DNA from: Caldifarciminota bacterium
GTDB lineage: Bacteria; Hydrothermota; Tepidihabitantia; Tepidihabitantales; Tepidihabitantaceae
Assembly (NCBI GenBank): GCA_016935295.1
Contig: JAFGRF010000190.1
Span: 1 to 17,664 of the forward strand
DNA length: 17,664 bases
Direction: 5' to 3'
The position numbers and the translations under genes are program-made. Of this stretch, positions 7,664-14,378 are shown in pieces. The notes below the pieces were generated by a model. The model made no database searches. It saw only the letters and a list, made by a program, of their open reading frames with translations, and had not been told where the DNA came from. The first letter of the stretch is position 1. Each line of letters begins with the position of its first letter.

Positions 7664-7707
7664 GCGGATTTTGAGTCCGCTGCGTCTGCCAGTTCCGCCA
7701 CTTCGGC
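7622..7707 (-). tRNA. tRNA-Leu (anticodon CAA)
   Basis: A complete class II tRNA on the minus strand. The acceptor stem is GCCGAAG paired with CTTCGGC, with discriminator A at 7622. The D arm contains the GGAACTGGCAGACGC pattern. The anticodon stem is GCGGA/TCCGC around loop CTCAAAA, giving anticodon CAA (reads UUG). The variable arm has a GTCCA/TGGAC stem, and the T arm is GTGGG-TTCGACT-CCCAC. CCA is not encoded (the 3' flank reads TTC after the discriminator). A promoter at 7775-7802 fits it, leaving a 5' leader of about 60 bases. Confidence 0.97.
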
Positions 7708-7774
7708 TTGCTGCGTTCGCCCCGAGCTTGGCCGGGCCACAGCCACCAGCTTTCGAGGCCGTGCGGCAGGCTGG

Positions 7775-7802
7775 ATTCTAGGGATGCAGGCCGGCTAGTC
7801 AA
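7775..7802 (-). promoter_or_regulatory. Sigma70-like promoter of tRNA-Leu
   Basis: On the minus strand, TTGACT (7802-7797), a 16-base spacer, then TAGAAT (7780-7775). It points at the tRNA-Leu gene, whose 5' end is 67 bases beyond the -10. Both hexamers are close to consensus and match the other promoters in this window. Confidence 0.75.
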
Positions 7803-7821
7803 GAATCCTCACATGATTAAG

Positions 7822-7850
7822 TTGACAGATAGCGGCCGGGCTGCTAGAAC
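7822..7850 (+). promoter_or_regulatory. Sigma70-like promoter of the lipoprotein gene, leaderless geometry
   Basis: TTGACA (7822-7827, perfect -35), a 17-base spacer, TAGAAC (7845-7850), then only seven bases to the ATG at 7858. Transcription would start at or next to the start codon. This rules out the upstream in-frame ATG at 7813, which lies before the promoter. Confidence 0.75.
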
Positions 7851-7857
7851 TGAAGCG

Positions 7858-8529
7858 ATGCGATGCCTGTCCCGGTCGGCTCAGGCCGCGGCACTTGTGA
7901 TACTGCTTGCTGTTGCCGGGTGTCCGCAGCCCAAGGACCCGCCGGTCATCTCTTCAATCGAAGGCAGGCGGTCTGTCGAGGCGCGCGACAGCGCGGATTA
8001 TGTCTGCCGGGCCACAGACCTGTATCCCAAGCTGCTCACCTACTCATGGTCTCAGGAGGGGGGCAGACTCGGCTGGGACTGGGGCGACAGCGTGCGCTGG
8101 TTCGCCTCTGATTCCTCGGGACGCGGTTTCGTGCGGGTGACAGTCACAGACGAAGATGGCCTGTCCGCGACTGACAGCCTTGCCATCACGGTTCGTGCGG
8201 AAACAACCGGGGTCCTCTTCTGGGACGGGGCGGTCAAAGCCGGCAAGTACCAGGCTTGGGCGGATACGGTCCGTACGGGGTACAAGCTGTACGGCTACTG
8301 CGGCTCGGACACCGGAGACATCTTCCTTCTGGTGATGGACGATTCCAACTTCACGAGGTGGGCTGCCGGCCAGGCGGCAAGCTCACTGCTTCAGCGCTCG
8401 CCGTGGAACACAAAGGATACATTCTCTGTGCGCATTGACGCGGCCGGGCTGCATCACATCATCATTGACAATACCCGGGGTGCTGATGACTACAACTTCT
8501 GGCTGTACGTCTGGAAGGCCGGGCCGTAG
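7858..8529 (+). CDS. Secreted lipoprotein with PKD/Ig-like domain
   Basis: A 223-residue predicted lipoprotein. The N-terminus has Arg residues, a hydrophobic core and the lipobox LAVAGC (Cys about residue 22), so it should be lipid-anchored after signal peptidase II cleavage. Residues about 30-115 look like a PKD/Ig-like beta-sandwich (PPVISSIEG..., YSWSQEGG, GFVRVTVTDEDGLSATDSLAITV). The C-terminal 100 residues are another probable beta-sandwich (YKLYGYCGSDTGDIFLLVMDD..., GLHHIIIDNT), reminiscent of GOLD-like modules, though I cannot name the family. The start is fixed by the lipobox and by the promoter ending just before it. It is a single-gene unit, divergent from the tRNA and convergent with maf. 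Its function is unknown; surface or periplasmic binding is a guess. Confidence 0.85.
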   Translation: MRCLSRSAQAAALVILLAVAGCPQPKDPPVISSIEGRRSVEARDSADYVCRATDLYPKLLTYSWSQEGGRLGWDWGDSVRWFASDSSGRGFVRVTVTDEDGLSATDSLAITVRAETTGVLFWDGAVKAGKYQAWADTVRTGYKLYGYCGSDTGDIFLLVMDDSNFTRWAAGQAASSLLQRSPWNTKDTFSVRIDAAGLHHIIIDNTRGADDYNFWLYVWKAGP

Positions 8530-8545
8530 TGCTTGCCGGCAGGCG

Positions 8546-9136
8546 TCAGGAAGCTGGCTGCCAGCCGGCCTTGCACAGCAGGTCCAGCAGTAGCGGCACG
8601 GGCAGTCCGACTACGTTCAGCAGGCAACCCGACACGCGGCTGACGAAGATGCCGGCCTGTTCCTGTATACCATAGGCGCCGGCCTTGTCGTAGGGTTCGG
8701 GGCCGGAGATATACCGCTCAATCTCGTCTGTGCTGAGCCTGCGGAAAGAGACCGCAGTGGTCTCCGCCGCGGTGAGCACGCGACGTTCCGGCATCCGCAC
8801 AACCGCCACACCCGATATCACCGAGTGAGTCCGGCCGGAGAGCATACCCAGCATCTTCCGGGCCTCGGCCCGGCTGCGCGGTTTGCCCAGTATCTGCTTT
8901 CCGCACACGACCACCGTGTCGACGCCGACGACGAGACCGGCATTGACGCGACCGGCCACTGAGAGAGCCTTAACCCTGGCACAGGCTACGGCGAAGCGAG
9001 CCGGGGTGCTGCCGGTCTTGTGTCCAACCGCCTCCGGTGTCTCACTCGCTGCCGGCGTCGTAAGCTGGAATCTGATACCCAGCCGCCGCAGCAGGTCCCG
9101 GCGCCGGGGAGAAGTAGAAGCCAGGTAGATGTGCAT
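8546..9136 (-). CDS. maf: Maf family nucleoside triphosphate pyrophosphatase
   Basis: A 196-residue Maf protein, normal in length. It starts with the family signature LASTSPRRRDLL (residues 5-16). The catalytic region GLVVGVDTVVV contains D73. Later come EPYDKAGAYGIQ and GCLLNVVGLPV, the conserved substrate-pocket motifs. Maf proteins hydrolyse non-canonical or excess dTTP/UTP-type nucleotides to monophosphates and have been linked to septum inhibition; the DKAGAYGIQ motif fits the YhdE (dTTP/UTP) branch better than YceF. The ATG at 9136 overlaps the lptD stop by one base (TGATG), with GGAGAG just upstream on the minus strand, so it is translationally coupled to lptD. A GTG one codon earlier is possible. 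It converges on the lipoprotein gene with 16 bases between. Confidence 0.95.
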   Translation of the reverse strand: MHIYLASTSPRRRDLLRRLGIRFQLTTPAASETPEAVGHKTGSTPARFAVACARVKALSVAGRVNAGLVVGVDTVVVCGKQILGKPRSRAEARKMLGMLSGRTHSVISGVAVVRMPERRVLTAAETTAVSFRRLSTDEIERYISGPEPYDKAGAYGIQEQAGIFVSRVSGCLLNVVGLPVPLLLDLLCKAGWQPAS

Positions 9137-11412
9137 CACTCTCCAATCTTCGGCAGGATGCTGCCGAATGTGCCTTTCCCGATCTTGATGTCGGGCAGCT
9201 TCTTGATGCGGACTTCGAAGTCATAGCTCCAGCGCGTGCCGAGCTTCTGGAGCTTGGCGAACGCCTCCCAGCAGTGGAGGTCCTTGGTCAGCATCAGCCC
9301 GTAGTTCGCGACCTGCTTCTGGGCGAAGTTGTAGCCGAAGTCGGTCAGGGTGAGCTTCCAGCCGGGCACAGCCAGGGCGGCGTTTCCGGTAATCATGTGG
9401 GTCGCGCTTCCTGACGAACCGTGGATGTAGGTGTGATTAAGGCTGAGCTGGAACCCGCGCCCGGATCTCGCCGAATCGGTACCGATGCGGTTCAGGTAGA
9501 ACGTAGTCGCCACCGAGTAGTCTTTGCGGAAGTCGAGCGAGTCGAAGTCGAACCCGGCCGAGGCGTCGATTGACAGGTTCAGATTCGAGCTCTGGAGCGG
9601 CCGGACGGACAACACGCCGCGCAACGGGGTCAGGTTGTTCAGGACTTCGTGCGCCGTGCCCAGATATCCGGCCCGCGGGCTTCGTACGCTGTCGAGCAGG
9701 TTGTAGGAGGTAGTGAAGTTGATGGTGCCGAGGTCGCGCTTGGTCCCGGCGGTATCGACCTTGGCCTGGAAGGTGTTGCCGAGGCCGAAGTTCACCTGGG
9801 CGACCTGCGGATCGAACGGGTGCGGGCGCCCAAATAACGGTCCGGAGTCCACCTTCGGCTGGTAGCTCAGAGCTGCTGTCGGCGTCACTGTATGCAGCAG
9901 GCCGCGCATCCCGAAGGAGGTGACACCGAAGACCCGGTAGAAGGTGGCCCTGGCGGTGACACTGCCGCTGTAGGCTGCCTTGACTGGCGATGAATCGCGC
10001 AGGTTGTCGGATTGGGTAAGAGTGAAGGCCTCGGTCAGTCCGAACGTTCCGAGGAACCTTTGATCCATGTTGGCCGAGAACCCGCTTGAGATGCTGCGCG
10101 GGCTCTGACCCAGATTCAAGGTGTCGTCGTAGTATTTGCGGCCTTCGGCAAGCGCGACGCGCTCGGATACGGTCGCGCTGCCCAGCGGGCCGATCTTGTA
10201 GGCCGGGCTTGAGATGCCGACCGCCGCGTTGCCGGTCAGGGCGCGGGTCCGGGCGGTGTCGGTCGAGTTCGTCGAGTCGAGGTAGTCCTGGGTGTGGTGC
10301 AGGAACGACGCAGATGGCGACAGGTTCCAGCCCCCGAACAACGGCCGCTGGCTCACGGAGAGCCTCACCGAAGGCAGGTCGGCCCAGCGAGTGTGGCTGG
10401 AGAACTCGGTCTTCTGCTGGGCCAGCACGGTAACGCTGCCGACGCGCCGGAGGCTCTTGGTTATCTGCCCATAGGAGAAGAGGTCGGGCTTCAGCCATTC
10501 GAGCTGGTCTTCGGAGTAGTCCGGTATGTAGGTTGCATCCGACGCCAGTTCCAGCTTGCCGTCAAGCTGGGAGTCGAAGAAGAAGCGGTCGGAGCGGTGT
10601 GCGGCGGATACGCTGTAGCGACGGCGCCGCGTATCCCATTCGTTGATGTAGGAGCCGTTGATGTTGCCCTGGGCAAAGGGCGTGACTACGTAGACTCCTT
10701 CGACCCGTCCCTGCAGTCCGCGTTTGGTCATGACGTCGCCGTAGAAGGTCATGTCCGAGTAGTCGTTAATGACCAAGTAGTAGGCGATATTCTTCGAGTA
10801 GAATCCTTCGGTTGAGGAGTTGCCGATCTTGAACGGCATGAATCCGGACTTCCGTTTCGATGCGACCGGGACCATCCAGAACGGAACCGCGAGTATCGGC
10901 GTGTTGAAGAGCTTGAATACCATCGGTTCGGCGATGGCCACGTCATCCATGAGCAGCTTGGTGCGCGGACCATAGAAGGCGTAGTGCGGGTGGGGCAGGT
11001 CGCAGGTGGTGTATGAGGCGCCGCGCGCGTTCAGCACCCGTTCACGCACGAGCCAGACTTCGTCTGCCCGGAAAAACCCGTTCTCGACGTGCGTGTACGC
11101 CGTTCGCATCATCCCCTTGCGTGTGTCAACGTCGTAGACCAGCAGCTCACCGGTGAAGTTATCGGAGCCGGACGTGAAGAGCACGTCCTTGAATGCCGAA
11201 AGCTGGTGCCGTTTGACGTCGTAGTGGATGGAGTCGGAGTGAACCGACATGTCGTGGTACCGGACCCAGGCAGAGTCGAGCAGCACGACCTCTTGCTTCT
11301 GGTTGGAGAAGATCGCTGTCTTGCCGCCGTAGTAGATGATGTCGCGCCGGGACGAGTCAGCCGCGGTCGTATCGGCAGTCTGGGCGACGAGGAGCAGCGC
11401 GAACAGAAGCAC
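9136..11412 (-). CDS. lptD: LPS-assembly outer-membrane protein LptD (OstA/Imp)
   Basis: A 758-residue outer-membrane barrel with an N-terminal OstA/LptA-like domain (about residues 25-125; IIYYGGKTAIFSNQ, HSDSIHYDVKRHQL, FTGELLVYDVDT). This is followed by the LptD motif SYTTCDLPHPHYAFYG and FWMVPVASKRKSGFMPF, then a long Tyr/Phe-rich beta-barrel. LptD inserts LPS into the outer leaflet of the outer membrane, so the organism is diderm. There are exactly two cysteines, C137 before the barrel and C714 near the C-terminus (LHCWEAF), positioned for a single plug-barrel disulfide. The N-terminus is a short hydrophobic signal without basic residues. The GTG at 11412 is the only start after an in-frame stop at 11424-11422, and sits six bases after the -10. 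First gene of an lptD-maf operon. Confidence 0.93.
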   Translation of the reverse strand: MLLFALLLVAQTADTTAADSSRRDIIYYGGKTAIFSNQKQEVVLLDSAWVRYHDMSVHSDSIHYDVKRHQLSAFKDVLFTSGSDNFTGELLVYDVDTRKGMMRTAYTHVENGFFRADEVWLVRERVLNARGASYTTCDLPHPHYAFYGPRTKLLMDDVAIAEPMVFKLFNTPILAVPFWMVPVASKRKSGFMPFKIGNSSTEGFYSKNIAYYLVINDYSDMTFYGDVMTKRGLQGRVEGVYVVTPFAQGNINGSYINEWDTRRRRYSVSAAHRSDRFFFDSQLDGKLELASDATYIPDYSEDQLEWLKPDLFSYGQITKSLRRVGSVTVLAQQKTEFSSHTRWADLPSVRLSVSQRPLFGGWNLSPSASFLHHTQDYLDSTNSTDTARTRALTGNAAVGISSPAYKIGPLGSATVSERVALAEGRKYYDDTLNLGQSPRSISSGFSANMDQRFLGTFGLTEAFTLTQSDNLRDSSPVKAAYSGSVTARATFYRVFGVTSFGMRGLLHTVTPTAALSYQPKVDSGPLFGRPHPFDPQVAQVNFGLGNTFQAKVDTAGTKRDLGTINFTTSYNLLDSVRSPRAGYLGTAHEVLNNLTPLRGVLSVRPLQSSNLNLSIDASAGFDFDSLDFRKDYSVATTFYLNRIGTDSARSGRGFQLSLNHTYIHGSSGSATHMITGNAALAVPGWKLTLTDFGYNFAQKQVANYGLMLTKDLHCWEAFAKLQKLGTRWSYDFEVRIKKLPDIKIGKGTFGSILPKIGE

Positions 11413-11418
11413 CGGGGA

Positions 11419-11446
11419 ATGTTAGAGGCAGGCGGACGAAAGTCAA
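11419..11446 (-). promoter_or_regulatory. Sigma70-like promoter of lptD-maf, leaderless geometry
   Basis: Minus strand: TTGACT (11446-11441), a 16-base spacer, TAACAT (11424-11419), then six bases to the GTG start at 11412. The -10 is weaker than the others, and no Shine-Dalgarno sequence precedes the start. Confidence 0.6.
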
Positions 11447-11463
11447 ACGAGGAGACAAGGGCA

Positions 11464-11545
11464 GGATTCCGGGATTCAAGGATACAAGGGGTCCAGCGCC
11501 GGGTGCTCGAGTCCTGGATTCCCTGATTCCTGGACTCCTATCCCG
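11464..11545. repeat. Degenerate 8-bp tandem repeats, two clusters
   Basis: The first cluster reads GGATTCCG / GGATTCAA / GGATACAA / GGGGTCCA (11464-11495). The second reads CTGGATTC / CCTGATTC / CTGGACTC / CTATCCCG (11514-11545). Both are built on a GGATTC-like core in 8-bp steps and fill the space between the glycosylase gene and the lptD promoter. No gene is seen here. Confidence 0.65.
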
Positions 11546-11550
11546 TGAGG

Positions 11551-12201
11551 TCAGGCCAGCGGACAGGAGTCACAGGATGGTTGGGAGCGGCAGTTGGTCT
11601 TGGCCAGCCGTACGAGCAGGGCGTGGTACTCGTTGTAGAGCCTTGTGCTGCGCGGCAGCGTGGACTCGAACATCGCCCGCAGCGTGTCGTAGTGTTCATC
11701 TCCGACAATCAGCCCGTACCGGGACAGGATGCGACGGGTGTAGGTATCGACCACGAACACGGGCCGGCTCAGTGCGTAGAGCAGTATCGAGTCGGCTGTC
11801 TCGGGTCCGATGCCGTGGCAGGCCAACAACTGAGCCCGGAGTTCGGCGGTCGGAATTCGCCTGAGGCCGGCGAATCCGCCAGTGGATTTGAGCCAGCCAA
11901 GGAACGCCGCGAGCCGCGCGGCTTTGATGTTGTAGAAGCCGGCACTCCGGATGAGCGGTGCGATTTCGGTCGGGGAGAGGGGTGTCAGCCGTTCGAGCGT
12001 GAGGAGCCGGTGGGACTTGAGCACGGCGATGGCCTTCTCGACGTTGCTCCAGGCCGTGTTCTGGGTGAGGATTGCGCCGACAGCTATCTCAAGCTGAGTA
12101 TCGCCCGGCCACCAGTGCTGCGGACCGAATGCGCCAAACAGGCGCCGATGGATGTCCGTCAGGCCTGCCGAGTTGCTGCTGCGCTTCCGGTTGCCGCGCA
12201 A
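11551..12201 (-). CDS. Endonuclease III-like HhH-GPD DNA glycosylase (MagIII/COG2231-like)
   Basis: A 216-residue HhH-GPD protein. AILTQNTAWSNVEKA (about 43-57), the helix-hairpin-helix ACHGIGPETADSIL (127-140) and the catalytic-aspartate motif FVVDTYTRRI (D152) are all visible. The lysine that precedes Thr in the Nth hairpin (GVGRKTA) is Glu134 here, so a bifunctional glycosylase/lyase is unlikely. This pattern and the GPQHWWPGDTQLE start fit the Nth-related MagIII/COG2231 group, which removes alkylated bases. C204, C210 and C213 are three of the four cysteines of the Nth iron-sulfur loop; the protein ends three residues later, so the fourth is missing. It lies 18 bases downstream of the PBP stop. 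The TTG start lacks a clear Shine-Dalgarno site and is uncertain; a CTG 13 codons later is another option. Confidence 0.85.
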   Translation of the reverse strand: MRGNRKRSSNSAGLTDIHRRLFGAFGPQHWWPGDTQLEIAVGAILTQNTAWSNVEKAIAVLKSHRLLTLERLTPLSPTEIAPLIRSAGFYNIKAARLAAFLGWLKSTGGFAGLRRIPTAELRAQLLACHGIGPETADSILLYALSRPVFVVDTYTRRILSRYGLIVGDEHYDTLRAMFESTLPRSTRLYNEYHALLVRLAKTNCRSQPSCDSCPLA

Positions 12202-12219
12202 GGCGCCGGCGGGCGGGTA

Positions 12220-14244
12220 TCAGGGACGCCGGTAGGGAACCGGCGGAGCCTGCGGGCTGTAGCGCGAGTGGAGAGAGCAGGGGGTCGTCGGTTCGGTGCC
12301 GGCGATGAAGACCTCGTACCGGACGAGCGGGCAGGAAAAAGTGGCCATCTGCCCGGTCTGTTCACAGACTGCGGCGGTGACAATGCTGTCCGGAACCGGG
12401 AAGCTGTCGGACGGGAGCGACTCCGGATGCACTGTTTTCATGAAGTCGGCCCATATAGGTGCCGCGACCGAGCCGCCGGTCGCACCGCGGAAAATGGTCT
12501 TCTTCTTGTCGAACCCGACCCAGACACCGCAGGTGATGTCCGGGGTGAAGCCGATGAACCACGCGTCCGCGTAGTCGTCGGTGGTACCGGTCTTGCCCGC
12601 GGCCGGACCTTCGTAGCCGAGCTGGCGTATGGCGTAGGCGGTCCCTTCGTTGACCACGCTCTGCATGAGGCTGGTCAACACGTACGCGGTCTGGGGCCGC
12701 AGTACCGGCTGCTGCTCCGGCCGGTTCTCCTCAAGGACCGCACCGTGCGCATCTTCGACACGCGTAACCATGATCGGCTTGACCCGGATGCCGTTGTCGG
12801 CAAGCGTGTTGTAGGCACCAACCATGTCGAGGAGCGTGACCTCGACCGAACCCAGCGCCAGCGAGTAGACGGGCTGCAGCGTATTGGTGACGCCCATAAC
12901 GTTGGCGTAGTGAGCCGCGAGCTGGGGTCCGATCTGGGATATCAACCGAACCGCCACGAGGTTGCGTGAGAGGGCCAGCGCACGGCGCATGGTGATGTGT
13001 CCGAGAAACGTATGGTCGTAGTTGTGGGGCTGATAGTCGGGCTGGCCCGGGATTTCGATGGTCAGGGCCGAGTCGAGCTCAATGTCGGCGGCCGTCATGC
13101 CGTTGTCGATTGCGGCGGTGTAGATGAACGGCTTGAATGCGGACCCTGCCTGCCGCCTGGCCTGGGTGGCGCGATTGAACTCGCTGTGCCTGTAATCCCG
13201 GCCGCCGATGAGCGCGCGTATGTAGCCGGTTTGAACGTCCATGGCGAGCAGCGCTCCCTGCAGGTACCTGGGCGGGCCGATAGTCGAGTCGCTCTTTGCC
13301 GCGGAGTCGTACGCGGCAAGGGTCGGCCGCAGCCGGTAGTCCTTTTCGACCTGATGCAGGTGTGAGTGCAATGCGAGGTTCGCGGCCTGCTGCATGTCGA
13401 GGTCGAGGGTCGTGTAGATGACCGCGCCCGACCTATAGACGAAGTCCGCCCCATACTTTTCCATCATGTAGCGCCGGACCTTCTCGACGAAGTACGGAGC
13501 GATGTTGCCGCCCTGGCCCGGCGGTAGAACGTTTAGCGGTCGCCTGAGCCCCTGGTCGAGCTCCGACGACGAGATGCACCCAAGCCTGAACATCCTGGTG
13601 AGGAAGAAGTTGCGGCGGGTGAGCAGCCGGTCAGGATGGTTGTACGGCGAGTAGGCCGACGGGTTGGCCAGCATCGCGCCGAGCGTGGCGCACTCGACCG
13701 GGTCCAGGCGCGCCGCAGTCTTGTTGAAGTACTTCTCGGCCGCAGCTTCGACGCCGTAGACCGAACCTCCGAACCATATCTGGTTGAAATAGAGCTGGAG
13801 AATCTCGGCCTTCGAGTAGCGCCGCTCCAGTTCTACCGCCAGCGCCATCTCCTTCACCTTACGGCTGATGCTCCGTTCGGGTGTCAGGAACATGGAGCGC
13901 GCGAGCTGCTGAGTGATGGTCGACGTGCCCTTGATGCCGCCGCGCTTCACCGTGCTCAGGGCCAGGCCCGGTACCCGGGCGAGGTCGATTCCCCAGTGCG
14001 AATAGAATCGCCTGTCCTCGATGGCGACCACGGCTTCGCGCAGACAGGACGGGATGGATTCGAGTTGGACCGGCCGGCGCTTCTCCTGGAAGAAGTCGAA
14101 GATGACGCGGCCGCGGTAGTCAAGGATGCGGGTGCTGGCCGGCGGCCGGTAGTTGGCGATGCTCTCGGCTGAAGGAATGTCGGAGAACAGGCCGGCGGCG
14201 GCAAGCTGGGGCAGGAGCAGGATGATGGCGAGGAGCGGGCGCAT
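12220..14244 (-). CDS. mrcA: Bifunctional class A penicillin-binding protein (PBP1A-type)
   Basis: A 674-residue peptidoglycan polymerase and cross-linking enzyme. A single N-terminal TM helix follows a three-residue tail (MRPLLAIILLLPQLAAAGLF). The GT51 transglycosylase domain shows VAIEDRRFYSHWGID (catalytic E76), GTSTITQQLARSMFL and ERRYSKAEILQLYFNQIWFG. The transpeptidase domain shows SxxK at GSAFKPF (S368-K371), SxN at SRN (426-428) and KTG at 551-553 (GKTGTTDDYADAWF). All catalytic motifs are intact. The ATG at 14244 is chosen because the TM helix follows directly; the frame is open for 22 more codons upstream, but those would precede the TM with a low-complexity repeat-derived sequence. 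A -10-like TTGAAT lies six bases upstream. It is followed by the glycosylase gene, probably in one transcript. Confidence 0.95.
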   Translation of the reverse strand: MRPLLAIILLLPQLAAAGLFSDIPSAESIANYRPPASTRILDYRGRVIFDFFQEKRRPVQLESIPSCLREAVVAIEDRRFYSHWGIDLARVPGLALSTVKRGGIKGTSTITQQLARSMFLTPERSISRKVKEMALAVELERRYSKAEILQLYFNQIWFGGSVYGVEAAAEKYFNKTAARLDPVECATLGAMLANPSAYSPYNHPDRLLTRRNFFLTRMFRLGCISSSELDQGLRRPLNVLPPGQGGNIAPYFVEKVRRYMMEKYGADFVYRSGAVIYTTLDLDMQQAANLALHSHLHQVEKDYRLRPTLAAYDSAAKSDSTIGPPRYLQGALLAMDVQTGYIRALIGGRDYRHSEFNRATQARRQAGSAFKPFIYTAAIDNGMTAADIELDSALTIEIPGQPDYQPHNYDHTFLGHITMRRALALSRNLVAVRLISQIGPQLAAHYANVMGVTNTLQPVYSLALGSVEVTLLDMVGAYNTLADNGIRVKPIMVTRVEDAHGAVLEENRPEQQPVLRPQTAYVLTSLMQSVVNEGTAYAIRQLGYEGPAAGKTGTTDDYADAWFIGFTPDITCGVWVGFDKKKTIFRGATGGSVAAPIWADFMKTVHPESLPSDSFPVPDSIVTAAVCEQTGQMATFSCPLVRYEVFIAGTEPTTPCSLHSRYSPQAPPVPYRRP

Positions 14245-14250
14245 GTTGCG

Positions 14251-14256
14251 ATTCAA
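14251..14256 (-). promoter_or_regulatory. Possible -10 element for the PBP gene
   Basis: TTGAAT on the minus strand, six bases before the ATG at 14244, the same spacing as other promoters here. No convincing -35 is found 16-17 bases further upstream, where the 7-bp repeats lie. Confidence 0.3.
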
Positions 14257-14257
14257 G

Positions 14258-14343
14258 TTCGAAGCCCGAAGCTCGAATTCCGCACTGTCAGACAGGGCCT
14301 CTGAGGCCAATCAAGCTCGAATCCCGAATTCCGAATGCCGGAC
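14258..14343. repeat. Degenerate 7-bp tandem repeats, two clusters
   Basis: Cluster one: TTCGAAG / CCCGAAG / CTCGAAT / TCCGCAC (14258-14285). Cluster two: CTCGAAT / CCCGAAT / TCCGAAT / GCCGGAC (14316-14343). The shared unit is NNCGAAN. They flank two small palindromes in the gap between the Fe-S gene and the PBP gene. Confidence 0.65.
14285..14308. other. Two adjacent small palindromes
   Basis: CTGTC-A-GACAG (14285-14295) is directly followed by GGCCTC-T-GAGGCC (14296-14308). They lie between the end of the Fe-S gene and the PBP start, so they could contribute to transcript termination, but there is no T-tract. Confidence 0.4.
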
Positions 14344-14378
14344 TCGGGTTTGAATCGTGATTCGGACTTCGGGTTTCG

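Noticed and set aside
7526..7707. attL/attR pair of an integrated element.
   Set aside because: The copies are only 96 bases apart and no integrase or cargo lies between; kept only as an alternative explanation for the duplicated tRNA end.
7510..7746. Minus-strand ORFs with peptides such as VAELADAADSKSA and GFDSHLRH.
   Set aside because: These are conceptual translations of the tRNA-Leu and its partial copy, a well-known annotation artefact.
7813..7857. Upstream ATG start for the lipoprotein gene.
   Set aside because: It lies ahead of a near-consensus promoter and would place a polar stretch before the signal peptide; the start at 7858 fits lipobox and promoter.
8535..8569. GCCGGC pair and the GCTGGCTGCCAGC hairpin between the convergent lipoprotein and maf genes as a terminator.
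   Set aside because: No T-tract on either side, and most of it is inside the maf coding end.
11545..12969. 474-residue plus-strand ORF opposite the glycosylase and PBP genes.
   Set aside because: Antisense to two genes with intact catalytic motifs; no recognisable domain.
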